NCBI GenBank assembly: GCA_039809305.1
Contig: JBDHUT010000021.1
Coordinates: 1-9,980, forward strand
Direction: 5' to 3'
DNA: 9,980 nucleotides
DNA from: JALHNF01 sp039809305
GTDB taxonomy: Bacteria > Patescibacteriota > Minisyncoccia > Phycocordibacterales > UBA5272
The notes beneath the pieces are model-generated. The model did no database searches. It was given only the letters and a program-made list of their open reading frames with translations, and had not been told where the DNA came from. Made by a program: the position numbers and the translations under genes. The number at the start of each line of letters is the position of its first letter. Position 1 is the stretch's first letter. Positions 1-7,095 of this stretch are shown piece after piece.

Positions 1-1732
1 CTATTGCATTATCTGACCAAGTACTCACCCAGGCTTTTCCAGATGTCGGTGTTAGTGCGTTAATAAGCGGTACGACTTCATCTTTGTTTGCCCTAGAACG
101 TTTAATCCATTTATTTAAATAAACATTATTAAGTAGATTATAAAACTTCTTTTCACCTATTGGCTTGGCATCTTTGTCTAATACATCAGTGGTAATTTCG
201 GTAATTTGGCTGAGTGTTCCATCACCATGACTTGTTTGCCAGATCAAAAAACCAATTGGAAAGTTCCCTTTCAGACCTTCAAACGATTTACTGTGAACAA
301 TAAAACCACCGAGATAGTCTGCGTCCCATACTTTTCTAAATTCTTCGAAGTTTGGTGCGTTTACATATTTAAGTTTACTAAACATTGCGAGAGTTGCCGT
401 GGGAATTTCTTGTGCAATTCGTGCTACAAATTGAGTAAAGAGTTCATTGCTTGCTTTACCATATCTTTCCATAGCAGTTGCAGCAAATTTTGTTTTAGCT
501 ACGCCAGTTTTGTTTTCCGCACCACTTCCTTTTGAAGTATTGTCAGCGTTGGTTGCCTCTGCATATGGTGGATTTATGAGCACCAAAATTTTCTTTCCGC
601 TTTTGATAGCCCTGCGAAGACCTTCAGGGATTTTGTTGGTAAGCGAATAGTCTATTTTGCCATCGTCTGTAATGTCGTCATTTAAATAATCATACTGGAA
701 ACGGGTCGCTGAAACACATGTTTTTGCGGCTTTCATTATCTCCACATCTTCTTGATCGAGTGTAGACATGTATATATTGCGAGGGTTGCTGTGTCTGACC
801 TCCAAATTCCCCACCCCACAACACATATCCCAGACAATGTATTCTTCTTGCCAATTGTCACCTAGGGTTTCAGCAAGCTTTTCATATGCTTTGTCTACCA
901 CATGAAGCGGTGTGTAGTACGCACCTTTGAAGCTCCGCTCATCGGTAGGAATCAAATTGTCGCGACGCTCAAGGAGATAATTGCGATGCTCTTCTTTTGG
1001 TGGCTTATGATAAATAGCCCAAAATTGCCTATAACCTTCTTTGTTACCGAGTTCGTACAGTTTGCCTTTGAGTGAAAAGACCGGCGCGTTGTTTTTGTGG
1101 AGGAGTTCTGCGGGAAGATCGTTATGGGTTGAAACACTACCGTCGTGCATAATGTCGGCATAAAACAGAAGCGCATAATCTTCAGGTGGTACATCTTTAA
1201 TTTCTTTTCCAATCATTTCAACCCATTTGTCGAAAACTTGTTTTAAGTTTGCGGGAGTAATTTGAGTACGAATAATGTCATTGTTTTTTATCGCATTCTT
1301 GATTGTTTCAATGAATTCTTGTTCGTGAGTTTTGATTCTAAATGAAACAAAATACGTACCAATGAATGCGGATACTGTGTCGAGTGCTTCTTGGGTGTAG
1401 TTACTTGCTGATTTTCCCCACTTGATTGTTCTCTTCTCAAGAAACGGTAATACATCTTCTGTTTTCATTACCGCAGCTTTTTCTTTGTCGATGACACAGA
1501 GAAACGGAGGAGTAGACTCACCTCTGTCGAGTGCTTGTTGCACATAATGCAACAACTGAGTAAACATTGCGTATGTTGTGCTGTTGCTTTTGTCTTTTGC
1601 TTCAAACCAAATTTCCTTTGTTTGAATATCTATCAATCCTTTTTGATATGATTTTAAACCGAGCGCTTTGATGTATATATCTTTTACATCCTCTTCACTG
1701 TTTGCTCGTTGTAGATTTTCGTAAAGACTCAT
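1..1732 (-). CDS. Type IIG-like restriction-modification fusion (PD-(D/E)xK nuclease plus N6-adenine methyltransferase), 3' end outside window
   Basis: The frame is open from the ATG at 1732-1730 to the left edge (577 codons, no stop), so the C-terminus is missing. The N-terminus carries a plausible nuclease site: D35, then E44-A45-K46 (ExK), then Q59-LLH-Y63, the QxxxY arrangement of RecB-like PD-(D/E)xK nucleases. A helical spacer follows, then methyltransferase motifs in gamma-class order: motif X GAYYTP (270-275), motif I DMCCGVGNLE (D302, G306, G308) for S-adenosylmethionine, and motif IV NPPY (387-390) for the target adenine. Nuclease and methylase in one chain, in this order, is the layout of type IIG / Eco57I-like enzymes, which methylate host DNA and cut unmodified DNA. 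The specificity region is expected beyond motif IV, partly outside the window. The start lies 3 nt after the smc stop with no clear Shine-Dalgarno, so translation is probably coupled. The methyltransferase is certain; the nuclease assignment is inferred from motifs. Confidence 0.88.
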   Translation of the reverse strand, partial: MSLYENLQRANSEEDVKDIYIKALGLKSYQKGLIDIQTKEIWFEAKDKSNSTTYAMFTQLLHYVQQALDRGESTPPFLCVIDKEKAAVMKTEDVLPFLEKRTIKWGKSASNYTQEALDTVSAFIGTYFVSFRIKTHEQEFIETIKNAIKNNDIIRTQITPANLKQVFDKWVEMIGKEIKDVPPEDYALLFYADIMHDGSVSTHNDLPAELLHKNNAPVFSLKGKLYELGNKEGYRQFWAIYHKPPKEEHRNYLLERRDNLIPTDERSFKGAYYTPLHVVDKAYEKLAETLGDNWQEEYIVWDMCCGVGNLEVRHSNPRNIYMSTLDQEDVEIMKAAKTCVSATRFQYDYLNDDITDDGKIDYSLTNKIPEGLRRAIKSGKKILVLINPPYAEATNADNTSKGSGAENKTGVAKTKFAATAMERYGKASNELFTQFVARIAQEIPTATLAMFSKLKYVNAPNFEEFRKVWDADYLGGFIVHSKSFEGLKGNFPIGFLIWQTSHGDGTLSQITEITTDVLDKDAKPIGEKKFYNLLNNVYLNKWIKRSRANKDEVVPLINALTPTSGKAWVSTWSDNAI

Positions 1733-1735
1733 ATC

Positions 1736-4012
1736 TTATTTCGCATACGCATTCGCCTCATCGAGTTTTACGGAAAGGATACGTGATGAGCCGTCAACGT
1801 CGAGGGTCACACCATAGAGCGAGTGGGTGCGAGACATGGTTTCTCTGTTGTGTGTGATCACAATGAGCTTTGAGTGTACACTGAGCTCGTTTAGTACCGC
1901 ACCGTATTTCTTGGCGTTGGACTCATCAAGGGCGGCATCTGTTTCGTCGAGAATCAAGAATGGAGGCGGATTTACCTGAGAAAGTGCAAAGAGAAGTGCA
2001 ATAGAAGCGAGGGCTCGCTCACCTCCTGAGAGCATTGCAATATCTTTTACCTTTTTGTGTGGCAAAGAAATGACAACATCTATTCCTGTTTCTGTTTCTT
2101 TTTCAGAATCATCGAGCGCTTCTTCCTCGTCACCTTTTCTTTGACGTTTTTCTTTTTCAACTAAGACAAGCTTTGCTTCTCCGCCACCGAACATTGTTTT
2201 GAAGAATTTCTCGAAGTTTATGTTGATGGTTTTGAGACCTGTTTCAAATTGTGTTGCAAGCGTGTTGCGGAGCTCGAGCATTACTTGTTCAAGTTTTTCT
2301 TTGCTTGTTTCTAGATCTCGGATCTCGTTTGCGAGAAATTCGTCACGACCACTTACTGACTCGTATTCTTTAGTAACCTCGTCGACATTTACCACACCAA
2401 TATCTTCGATACGGAGCTTGAGGCGTTCAATCTTTTTTCGCTGTTCGTCTTGGGTGTGTGGGTCAAAAGATGTGAGGGTTGTGTTTTTATAATTAAAAAT
2501 AGAAGCACCAATAAGCACTGCGCCTTCTGCAAGCTCAGCTTCAAAACGTTCTTTACGCTCTTTGAGTTGGGTGATTTTAAGTTCTGTGAGAGAAAGTTTA
2601 CCTTTAAGTTCTGCTTGAAGTCGTTCAAGTTCAAAAAGCTTTCGTTCGTCGACAAGAGATGCTTCTTTGTAGTTTGTCCGAGCCTCCTCCGCTTGCCTTT
2701 TTGCCAGAAGAGCTTTTTCTAATTCAGCTGTAATACGGGCTTGGCTCCGCACTGCTTCCTCAAGTTCGCTTTTGATTTTTGTAATTGAGTTTGCAAGTTC
2801 CTGGGTGTCGACTTTTTGGACGACTGTTTTTGTGTGTGATGTGCTTTGCAAGAATTCTTCAAACGAGTGAATACGAGCTTTGAGAAGGTTGAAGAGCGCA
2901 GGAAGCTCCTGAAATTCTTTATGCTCATACCGCCACACTATTTTTTCGTGAAGTTCTTTAACCGATGAAGCAAATTCAACTGTTTCTCTTTTTGAAACAT
3001 GTCCGTCTGTATGTACTTGGACGCTTTCTTTTTCTTGACCTCGGATTCTTTCAATATTTCTTTCGAGAATACGGAGTTCGGTCTCAAGAGAGATTACTGA
3101 GCGGACGACAGTGTTTTTTTCTTCCTCGTACTTTTTTACCGCATCTTCTGCACGGACGATATTTGCAATAATGTCACTCGGGATTTCTATTTCTTTTTTA
3201 TGTGAATGTTTCGCCATCTCTTCCCCAACACGAGCAAGTTCTTTTTTTAGATTTTCAAAAGTATGCGGCTCTTTTGATTCAAGATCGTGAATGTATGCTT
3301 CCTCTTGGGCGAAATAAGTATGATACAAACCAGCAAGCTCACTTCGAAGCTCGGTCCCCTTCTGAACTTTATCGATTTGTTTTTTGAGGAACTGTACGTG
3401 TGGCGCAATTTCTCGACGAGAAATTTGAGCTTCACGCATGTTTTCAAGTACTGTCGTAAGTTTCTTGTCACTTTCTTTGAGGCGCCATTCATAAATTCTA
3501 AGTCCGAGCGCATCTTGTACCATTTCTTTGCGCTCTTTTACTGATGAGTGAAGTACGCGATCTGCTTCGCCTTGTGAAATGATGTGGTGGTGTGACGTGC
3601 CGATGTTACTGTGTGCAAGAAGCTCCTGGATATCTTTTAAACGTACTTTTGTGCCATTGATAGAATACTCATTTGTCCCATCGGCAAATATTTCACGCCC
3701 AATGACAATTTCTGGAAATGATTTGTAAGAATTTTCTGCACCGTCTTCAGGTTCGTTTTTAAAAGTAAGAAGAACTGAAGCGCGAGACATTTGTCCAAGT
3801 CCTTTTGAACCTTTGAAAATAAGGTCGGCGCCAGTTTTACCTCGCATCGATTTTACCGACTGTTCGCCAAGTACAAAACGAAAAGCTTCAGCAACGTTTG
3901 ATTTTCCTGAACCATTTGGCCCCACAATTCCTGTTACAGAGCTATCAATACGAAATGTTGTTTTCTTCGCAAATGATTTAAATCCTGTCAGTTCTATTTT
4001 TGTGAGTTCCAT
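1736..4012 (-). CDS. smc: Short SMC-type chromosome partition ATPase lacking a recognisable hinge
   Basis: ABC-type ATPase of the SMC family, 758 residues. The N-terminal head has FKSF (11-14), Walker A GPNGSGKS (31-38), Q-loop GEQS (49-52) and the IISQGEADRVL stretch (about 144-154). The C-terminal head has IGVVNVDEV (538-546), FGGGEAKL (608-615), signature LSGGE (661-665), Walker B FLILDE (685-690; D689 and catalytic E690), the D-loop TDAALDE and an H-loop histidine near 721. These are the SMC versions of the motifs, not Rad50/SbcC, and there is no CxxC zinc hook. Canonical bacterial SMC has about 1150-1200 residues; here only about 360 mostly charged helical residues separate the heads, and no glycine-rich hinge is visible. 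The turn probably lies near 325-400. An acidic, lysine-rich insert occupies about 620-643. All ATPase residues are present, so it should be active in DNA compaction or segregation. The start is 9 nt after the dsbB-like stop, with no Shine-Dalgarno. Confidence 0.93.
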   Translation of the reverse strand: MELTKIELTGFKSFAKKTTFRIDSSVTGIVGPNGSGKSNVAEAFRFVLGEQSVKSMRGKTGADLIFKGSKGLGQMSRASVLLTFKNEPEDGAENSYKSFPEIVIGREIFADGTNEYSINGTKVRLKDIQELLAHSNIGTSHHHIISQGEADRVLHSSVKERKEMVQDALGLRIYEWRLKESDKKLTTVLENMREAQISRREIAPHVQFLKKQIDKVQKGTELRSELAGLYHTYFAQEEAYIHDLESKEPHTFENLKKELARVGEEMAKHSHKKEIEIPSDIIANIVRAEDAVKKYEEEKNTVVRSVISLETELRILERNIERIRGQEKESVQVHTDGHVSKRETVEFASSVKELHEKIVWRYEHKEFQELPALFNLLKARIHSFEEFLQSTSHTKTVVQKVDTQELANSITKIKSELEEAVRSQARITAELEKALLAKRQAEEARTNYKEASLVDERKLFELERLQAELKGKLSLTELKITQLKERKERFEAELAEGAVLIGASIFNYKNTTLTSFDPHTQDEQRKKIERLKLRIEDIGVVNVDEVTKEYESVSGRDEFLANEIRDLETSKEKLEQVMLELRNTLATQFETGLKTININFEKFFKTMFGGGEAKLVLVEKEKRQRKGDEEEALDDSEKETETGIDVVISLPHKKVKDIAMLSGGERALASIALLFALSQVNPPPFLILDETDAALDESNAKKYGAVLNELSVHSKLIVITHNRETMSRTHSLYGVTLDVDGSSRILSVKLDEANAYAK

Positions 4013-4021
4013 AATGTTGTA

Positions 4022-4597
4022 CTAGATTGTATCGAATGTGCTTCTTTTGTTTTTTACAAAAAGCATTAAGATAATCACAAGTGCAAGTGTGGTAATGGCC
4101 ATGAATGGGATAGTGATAAATCCGTACTCAAGAATCTCTGTCTGACTACATGAAGGAAGAATGTCCGACGCACTGCATGGTACAAGTCCGTCTGCTGTAG
4201 CTTGAGAACCATATACAGAAACCATATGGATACTCCAGTGGTATATAGAAACAAGGATTCCTGCAGTCGCTAGAACAATTACGTATGGTTTGATAAATTT
4301 ATCGTTTCTCATTGCCGCCATTCCAAGGAGGAGAATCATTGGGTAAATTGCAATTCTTTGGTACCAACAAAAGTCGCAGGCTGCAAAGTTGTACACACTT
4401 GAGTATGTGAGTGCTCCAAGTGCCGCAAAGAAACTTACAAGAAAACCAAATACAAATGCATTTTGGTTGAGTTGATTTCGTATCCAATCTGTAAATGGGA
4501 TGACGTATGTATATCGAACAAGAATAAGGATAACAATAAGTGGAATAGACAAGAGTACAAGAGTACTAACAATGTCAGTAAATAACGCTTCAGACAT
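4022..4597 (-). CDS. DsbB/BdbC-family disulfide bond formation protein
   Basis: Inner-membrane thiol oxidoreductase, 191 residues, a usual length for BdbC/DsbB. In this family the protein passes electrons from a DsbA-like partner to quinone and so keeps extracytoplasmic disulfide formation going. The sequence shows hydrophobic segments at about 9-29, 47-66, 82-96, 104-122 and 159-181. The first cysteine pair is CDFCWYQR (C74, C77, R81), the hallmark quinone-side motif. The second pair is C141 and C150 in the extracytoplasmic loop, followed by EYGFITIP, typical of the BdbC branch. Both redox pairs are intact. No DsbA-like partner is in the window. The gene has its own promoter-like site at 4606-4634 with almost no leader, and it heads the run into smc and the restriction-modification gene. 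The family call is firm; the DsbB versus BdbC name is a matter of convention. Confidence 0.93.
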   Translation of the reverse strand: MSEALFTDIVSTLVLLSIPLIVILILVRYTYVIPFTDWIRNQLNQNAFVFGFLVSFFAALGALTYSSVYNFAACDFCWYQRIAIYPMILLLGMAAMRNDKFIKPYVIVLATAGILVSIYHWSIHMVSVYGSQATADGLVPCSASDILPSCSQTEILEYGFITIPFMAITTLALVIILMLFVKNKRSTFDTI

Positions 4598-4605
4598 ATA
4601 GGTAA

Positions 4606-4634
4606 AGTATACCGCTATAATAAGAATCCGTCAT
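4606..4634 (-). promoter_or_regulatory. Promoter-like site for dsbB-like/smc operon, probably leaderless
   Basis: On the minus strand a -35-like ATGACG (4634-4629) lies 17 bp from a -10-like TATACT (4611-4606). The dsbB-like ATG begins at 4597, only 8 nt past the -10, so transcription would start about 2 nt before the ATG. No Shine-Dalgarno is present, consistent with a leaderless mRNA. The -35 overlaps the last bases and immediate downstream region of the preceding YibE-like gene. Confidence 0.55.
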
Positions 4635-4638
4635 TATT

Positions 4639-5694
4639 TTATGTATGAGAATGGGTATGTGTATTTTTGATAGTTGTGCTGTTTTTGTAAAATACAGCCA
4701 AAGCTGTTGCGATAGGTACAACTAAAAGCACGCCAATACTTCCACTAAAAATTCGGATAATTTCTACAATCACAGGTTCTTTTTGGAGTGCAATTAAAAT
4801 ACCTTCTGGTGCCAAAGAAAGGAGTACAAAAAGTGGAAGTGAGGCGCCAATGTATGCAAACGCAAGTGTGTTCACTAACGCACCGACATGTTCCCTACCA
4901 ACACGAAATGCTTTTTGAAACAATGTCCCTAAATCTAAATCAGGATTAGTGTGGCGGAGCTCTTGTACAATGGCAATTTGTGTTATGGCAACATCGTCAA
5001 CAACACCGAGCGTTCCAACGATAATTCCTGCAAATAAAATCGCCCCAACTATTTCAAATGAAAATCCAAAAGAAACAAGATATGCGAGCTCGTCTGTTGG
5101 TACGCTGCTTAAATTAAAGAATGCGAATACTGCAGATGAAATGAGTCCTGCGCATATTACAGCAAGAACAGAGCTTATATATGCAAGAAGTGATCCTCGA
5201 CTAAATCCATGTGTCACAAAAAGCGCTATAGCGAGAATTACGGCCGCAAAAATAATAGTGGTAAGGATTGGTGAATACCCTGCAGTGATAAGTGGCAGAA
5301 GTCCAAAGAGGGTTAAGACTGTAGTGATAATAAGTGAAAGAAGTGCGCGTATACCTCGTGCTCCATTAATAAGAAGAACGGTAATGATAAATACGGCAAA
5401 TAGAATTAGAAGTGTATTGAGTTTATTAATTTCAAATAATGAATACGATGTACCATCATCACCTTCTATTTTCTGTACGTATATTTTGTCACCAGTTTTT
5501 AATAGTGATCTGTCGTTACTAATCTGTACAGGTGTCGAATTGTTTTCTAACACTACAGAAATTTCTTGTGGAAGTGCTTGCCCATAGACCTCTTGCACCA
5601 CAGCTGATTTATAAGATACTTCTTCTGCGTGGACTGTGGGAAAAATCCATCCGATAAGAAAAAAGATAAAAAATATTTTTTGTATAACTTTCAT
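4639..5694 (-). CDS. YibE/F-like family multi-pass membrane protein
   Basis: 351-residue membrane protein resembling the YibE/F family (PF07907), whose function is not well established; transport roles have been suggested. A signal peptide spans about 1-23, ending VHA. An extracytoplasmic beta-rich segment (about 24-90) resembles a small OB-like domain, with a PVQISNDRSLLKTGDKIYV stretch. Hydrophobic segments follow at about 92-110, 116-136, 143-162, 168-192, 207-228, 272-295 and 312-335. The family signatures are visible as GTLGVVDDVAITQ (227-239) and GREHVGALVNTLAFAY (266-281). The C-terminus ends in HTHSHT, a short His/Thr tail that might bind metal or be incidental. It has its own promoter-like site in the divergent region with the CooC-like gene and is followed, after 41 bp, by a separately promoted dsbB-like gene. 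The family call is good; the substrate is unknown. Confidence 0.85.
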   Translation of the reverse strand: MKVIQKIFFIFFLIGWIFPTVHAEEVSYKSAVVQEVYGQALPQEISVVLENNSTPVQISNDRSLLKTGDKIYVQKIEGDDGTSYSLFEINKLNTLLILFAVFIITVLLINGARGIRALLSLIITTVLTLFGLLPLITAGYSPILTTIIFAAVILAIALFVTHGFSRGSLLAYISSVLAVICAGLISSAVFAFFNLSSVPTDELAYLVSFGFSFEIVGAILFAGIIVGTLGVVDDVAITQIAIVQELRHTNPDLDLGTLFQKAFRVGREHVGALVNTLAFAYIGASLPLFVLLSLAPEGILIALQKEPVIVEIIRIFSGSIGVLLVVPIATALAVFYKNSTTIKNTHTHSHT

Positions 5695-5726
5695 ACGTTT
5701 TTTGAGCAGTGTGTTTTCTTATAGCT

Positions 5727-5755
5727 ATCATATGTTGATGGTTTTTTATTTGCAA
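5727..5755 (-). promoter_or_regulatory. Promoter-like site for YibE-like gene
   Basis: On the minus strand TTGCAA (5755-5750) and TATGAT (5732-5727) are separated by 17 bp. Transcription would start near 5720, giving a leader of about 25 nt before the ATG at 5694. No Shine-Dalgarno is obvious in that leader. The -35 is identical to that of the divergent promoter at 5774-5802. Confidence 0.5.
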
Positions 5756-5773
5756 TACAAACAAAGGAGAAAT

Positions 5774-5802
5774 TTGCAAAAAAACATATACCTTAGTATA
5801 AA
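5774..5802 (+). promoter_or_regulatory. Promoter-like site for CooC-like gene, probably leaderless
   Basis: TTGCAA (5774-5779), a 17-bp spacer and TATAAA (5797-5802) lie directly upstream of the ATG at 5809. Counting about 7 nt from the -10 places the transcription start on the A of the ATG, so the mRNA would have no leader. The six bases between the -10 and ATG contain no Shine-Dalgarno. A GGAGA at 5766-5770 is too far upstream, and before the -35, to serve as one. Confidence 0.55.
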
Positions 5803-5808
5803 TACCCT

Positions 5809-6573
5809 ATGAAAATAGGCTTTGTTGGAAAAGGTGGAAGTGGTAAGTCGACCCTCTCAACTCTTTTTGTGAAATATCTTGAAGATAAAAACAAAACGGT
5901 ACTTGCTGTTGATGCTGACTACAATATGGACCTCACAAATAATCTTAATGCGCCAAAAGACATGCAGTATATTGGTGCCGGAATGCAAGATGTCTATCAG
6001 TTCATCCAAAAAGGATATGATGTGAGCCACGTTCATGGTCCGCAATGTAACCACTCTCATGATGTGGTTATCACTCCAGAGTTCTCACTCTTCCCTATTG
6101 ATGCCGTAACAAAAAAGTATTCAGTACAGCTCAACAAAAATACTCGTCTTATGAGTGCTGGTCCTATTACAAAAGCGATGATGCAGTCCCAAGGGTGTAA
6201 TCACGAGCTTATTGAAGCACTCAAGATATATCTCCCTTTTTTAAAGTTAAAAGATGATGAGTTTGTGGTTATTGACGAACGTGCCGGTATTGATGGTCTG
6301 AGCACTGGAGTAACAAGTGGTTTCGATGTTGCGGTTGTGGTGGTTGAAGCAACAGAAAACAGTATGCGAGTCGGCAAGCAAATTATCGATCTTCTTGATT
6401 TTTTTGGTACGCGATATTTATTTGCGCTTAATAAGGTGTCTGATGAACAAAAAGAAGTTGATATGTTTATAGATTTTTATAAAAACACCCCAGACATCAT
6501 AATCCCTTTTGAACGTGAGCCGTCATTTTTATTTGCAGAAAAAATTCTGGAAAAAGTCAGAAAAAACACCTAG
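5809..6573 (+). CDS. CooC/MinD-like P-loop ATPase (metallocentre-assembly type), variant
   Basis: SIMIBI-class P-loop ATPase, 254 residues, the normal size for CooC-like proteins. The deviant Walker A is GKGGSGKST (7-15, with the signature K8), followed by AVDAD (D35, D37), a Walker B-like VVIDERAGIDGL (D156), and NKV for base recognition near residue 206. CooC proteins use ATP to insert nickel into CO dehydrogenase; related NifH/MinD proteins act in other assembly or positioning tasks. No CO dehydrogenase gene is in the window, so the client is unknown. Two metal-binding features stand out. One is a His/Cys loop, H74, H76, C80, H82 and H84. The other is C130-N-H132, just before a helix and roughly where CooC proteins carry their C-x-C dimer-interface pair. 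It is transcribed divergently from the YibE-like gene. The ATPase class is certain; the CooC role is an inference from overall similarity. Confidence 0.85.
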   Translation: MKIGFVGKGGSGKSTLSTLFVKYLEDKNKTVLAVDADYNMDLTNNLNAPKDMQYIGAGMQDVYQFIQKGYDVSHVHGPQCNHSHDVVITPEFSLFPIDAVTKKYSVQLNKNTRLMSAGPITKAMMQSQGCNHELIEALKIYLPFLKLKDDEFVVIDERAGIDGLSTGVTSGFDVAVVVVEATENSMRVGKQIIDLLDFFGTRYLFALNKVSDEQKEVDMFIDFYKNTPDIIIPFEREPSFLFAEKILEKVRKNT

Positions 6574-6587
6574 GAAATATTTTCGTC

Positions 6588-6616
6588 TTGCCTATTGCCA
6601 AATCCTGTAGTATGTT
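6588..6616 (+). promoter_or_regulatory. Weak promoter-like site of first G+C-rich cassette
   Basis: TTGCCT (6588-6593) and TATGTT (6611-6616) are separated by 17 bp, each matching consensus at four of six positions. An overlapping alternative pairs TTGCCA (6595-6600) with TATTTA (6618-6623), also 17 bp apart. With the first choice, transcription would begin near 6623, exactly at the leader hairpin. Confidence 0.4.
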
Positions 6617-6622
6617 GTATTT

Positions 6623-6637
6623 ACCGCAACGTGCGGT
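6623..6637 (+). promoter_or_regulatory. Leader hairpin of first cassette (6-bp stem, 3-nt loop)
   Basis: ACCGCA (6623-6628) and TGCGGT (6632-6637) form a perfect inverted repeat around the loop ACG. It ends 3 nt before the Shine-Dalgarno AAGGAG (6641-6646), which stands 6 nt from the ATG at 6653. The same plan recurs at 7096-7110. A stem at the 5' end of the mRNA could protect the transcript or influence ribosome access; an operator is also possible. Confidence 0.6.
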
Positions 6638-6652
6638 GGTAAGGAGAAAGCC

Positions 6653-6976
6653 ATGAAAGGTTCGTGGAAGCTTGCGGGAGCTTTGATCCTGCTGTTGGTC
6701 CTGGTCCCGGTGTTGGGAGCATTCGGGTGGGTTCAGGTGGAGTTCGTGTTTGCGGGCAACTTGTCCGCGGCCGATATCCACCCCAACGTTTCATCTGGTG
6801 TGGGTTTCTGGAACGCCGAACATCTCTGGTTCCACGGCCTCCAGATTCTCCAAGCGATTGGGCTTGCGCTTTTGGCGGGTGCCTTTAGCTGGGTGTTCGC
6901 GGAGTGCGACAAGTTTCGTCGGGGGGAACACTTGCCCACGATTTCTGTGGGTGAAAAACGTGTTCTTCGGCGGTAA
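6653..6976 (+). CDS. Small two-helix membrane protein of unknown function (G+C-rich cassette 1)
   Basis: 107 residues; I do not recognise the family. Two hydrophobic segments, about 7-29 and 62-84, flank an extramembrane loop with conserved-looking aromatic residues (F52, W53, W59, F60). A basic C-terminal tail ends in KRVLRR. If the basic tail is cytoplasmic, both ends face inside. The start is set by a strong AAGGAG six bases upstream, which most other genes here lack. Codon use is G/C-ending and quite unlike the A/T-ending codons of the flanking genes, suggesting recent arrival or a different source. It is followed by an intrinsic terminator at 7007-7034, so it is probably transcribed alone. 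The coding call rests on the ribosome site, codon bias and coherent membrane pattern. Confidence 0.75.
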   Translation: MKGSWKLAGALILLLVLVPVLGAFGWVQVEFVFAGNLSAADIHPNVSSGVGFWNAEHLWFHGLQILQAIGLALLAGAFSWVFAECDKFRRGEHLPTISVGEKRVLRR

Positions 6977-7006
6977 TTTCGCTGCTCATGGAGGGTTGGA
7001 TGCTTG

Positions 7007-7034
7007 AGAGGGGGTTTCCGAGCCCCCTCTTTTT
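7007..7034 (+). terminator. Intrinsic terminator after cassette 1
   Basis: AGAGGGGG (7007-7014) pairs with CCCCCTCT (7023-7030) around an 8-nt loop and runs into a T-tract (7030-7034). It sits 30 nt after the stop of the 107-residue gene and immediately before the promoter of the second cassette. Confidence 0.85.
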
Positions 7035-7048
7035 ATGTCTTATAATTG

Positions 7049-7077
7049 TTGACAATAAATGTAATAGCTGTTATAAT
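7049..7077 (+). promoter_or_regulatory. Perfect consensus sigma-70-type promoter of cassette 2
   Basis: TTGACA (7049-7054), a 17-bp spacer and TATAAT (7072-7077) match the consensus at all twelve positions, the strongest promoter in the window. Transcription should start near 7084. A small inverted repeat, ATTGT-tg-ACAAT (7045-7056), is centred on the -35 and could be an operator. Confidence 0.85.
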
Positions 7078-7095
7078 GTAGCTTTGATCTTTCCC

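Noticed and set aside
206..1212. Several 60-110 codon frames on both strands within the first 1.7 kb
   Set aside because: They are shadows of the minus-strand methyltransferase fusion, whose motifs X, I and IV are all in one continuous frame.
2199..3544. Multiple short plus- and minus-strand frames inside the smc gene
   Set aside because: They overlap the smc coiled-coil coding region, whose charged repeats give open alternative frames; none has a recognisable domain.
4949..5587. 212-codon plus-strand open frame opposite the YibE-like gene
   Set aside because: It is antisense to a clear membrane-protein gene with family motifs; the product is low-complexity Ser/Ile/Arg/Thr-rich without a start signal.
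5342..5694. Possible separate small secreted protein from the signal peptide and N-terminal domain of the YibE-like gene
   Set aside because: The frame is continuous into the membrane domain and this N-terminal arrangement is normal for YibE-like proteins.
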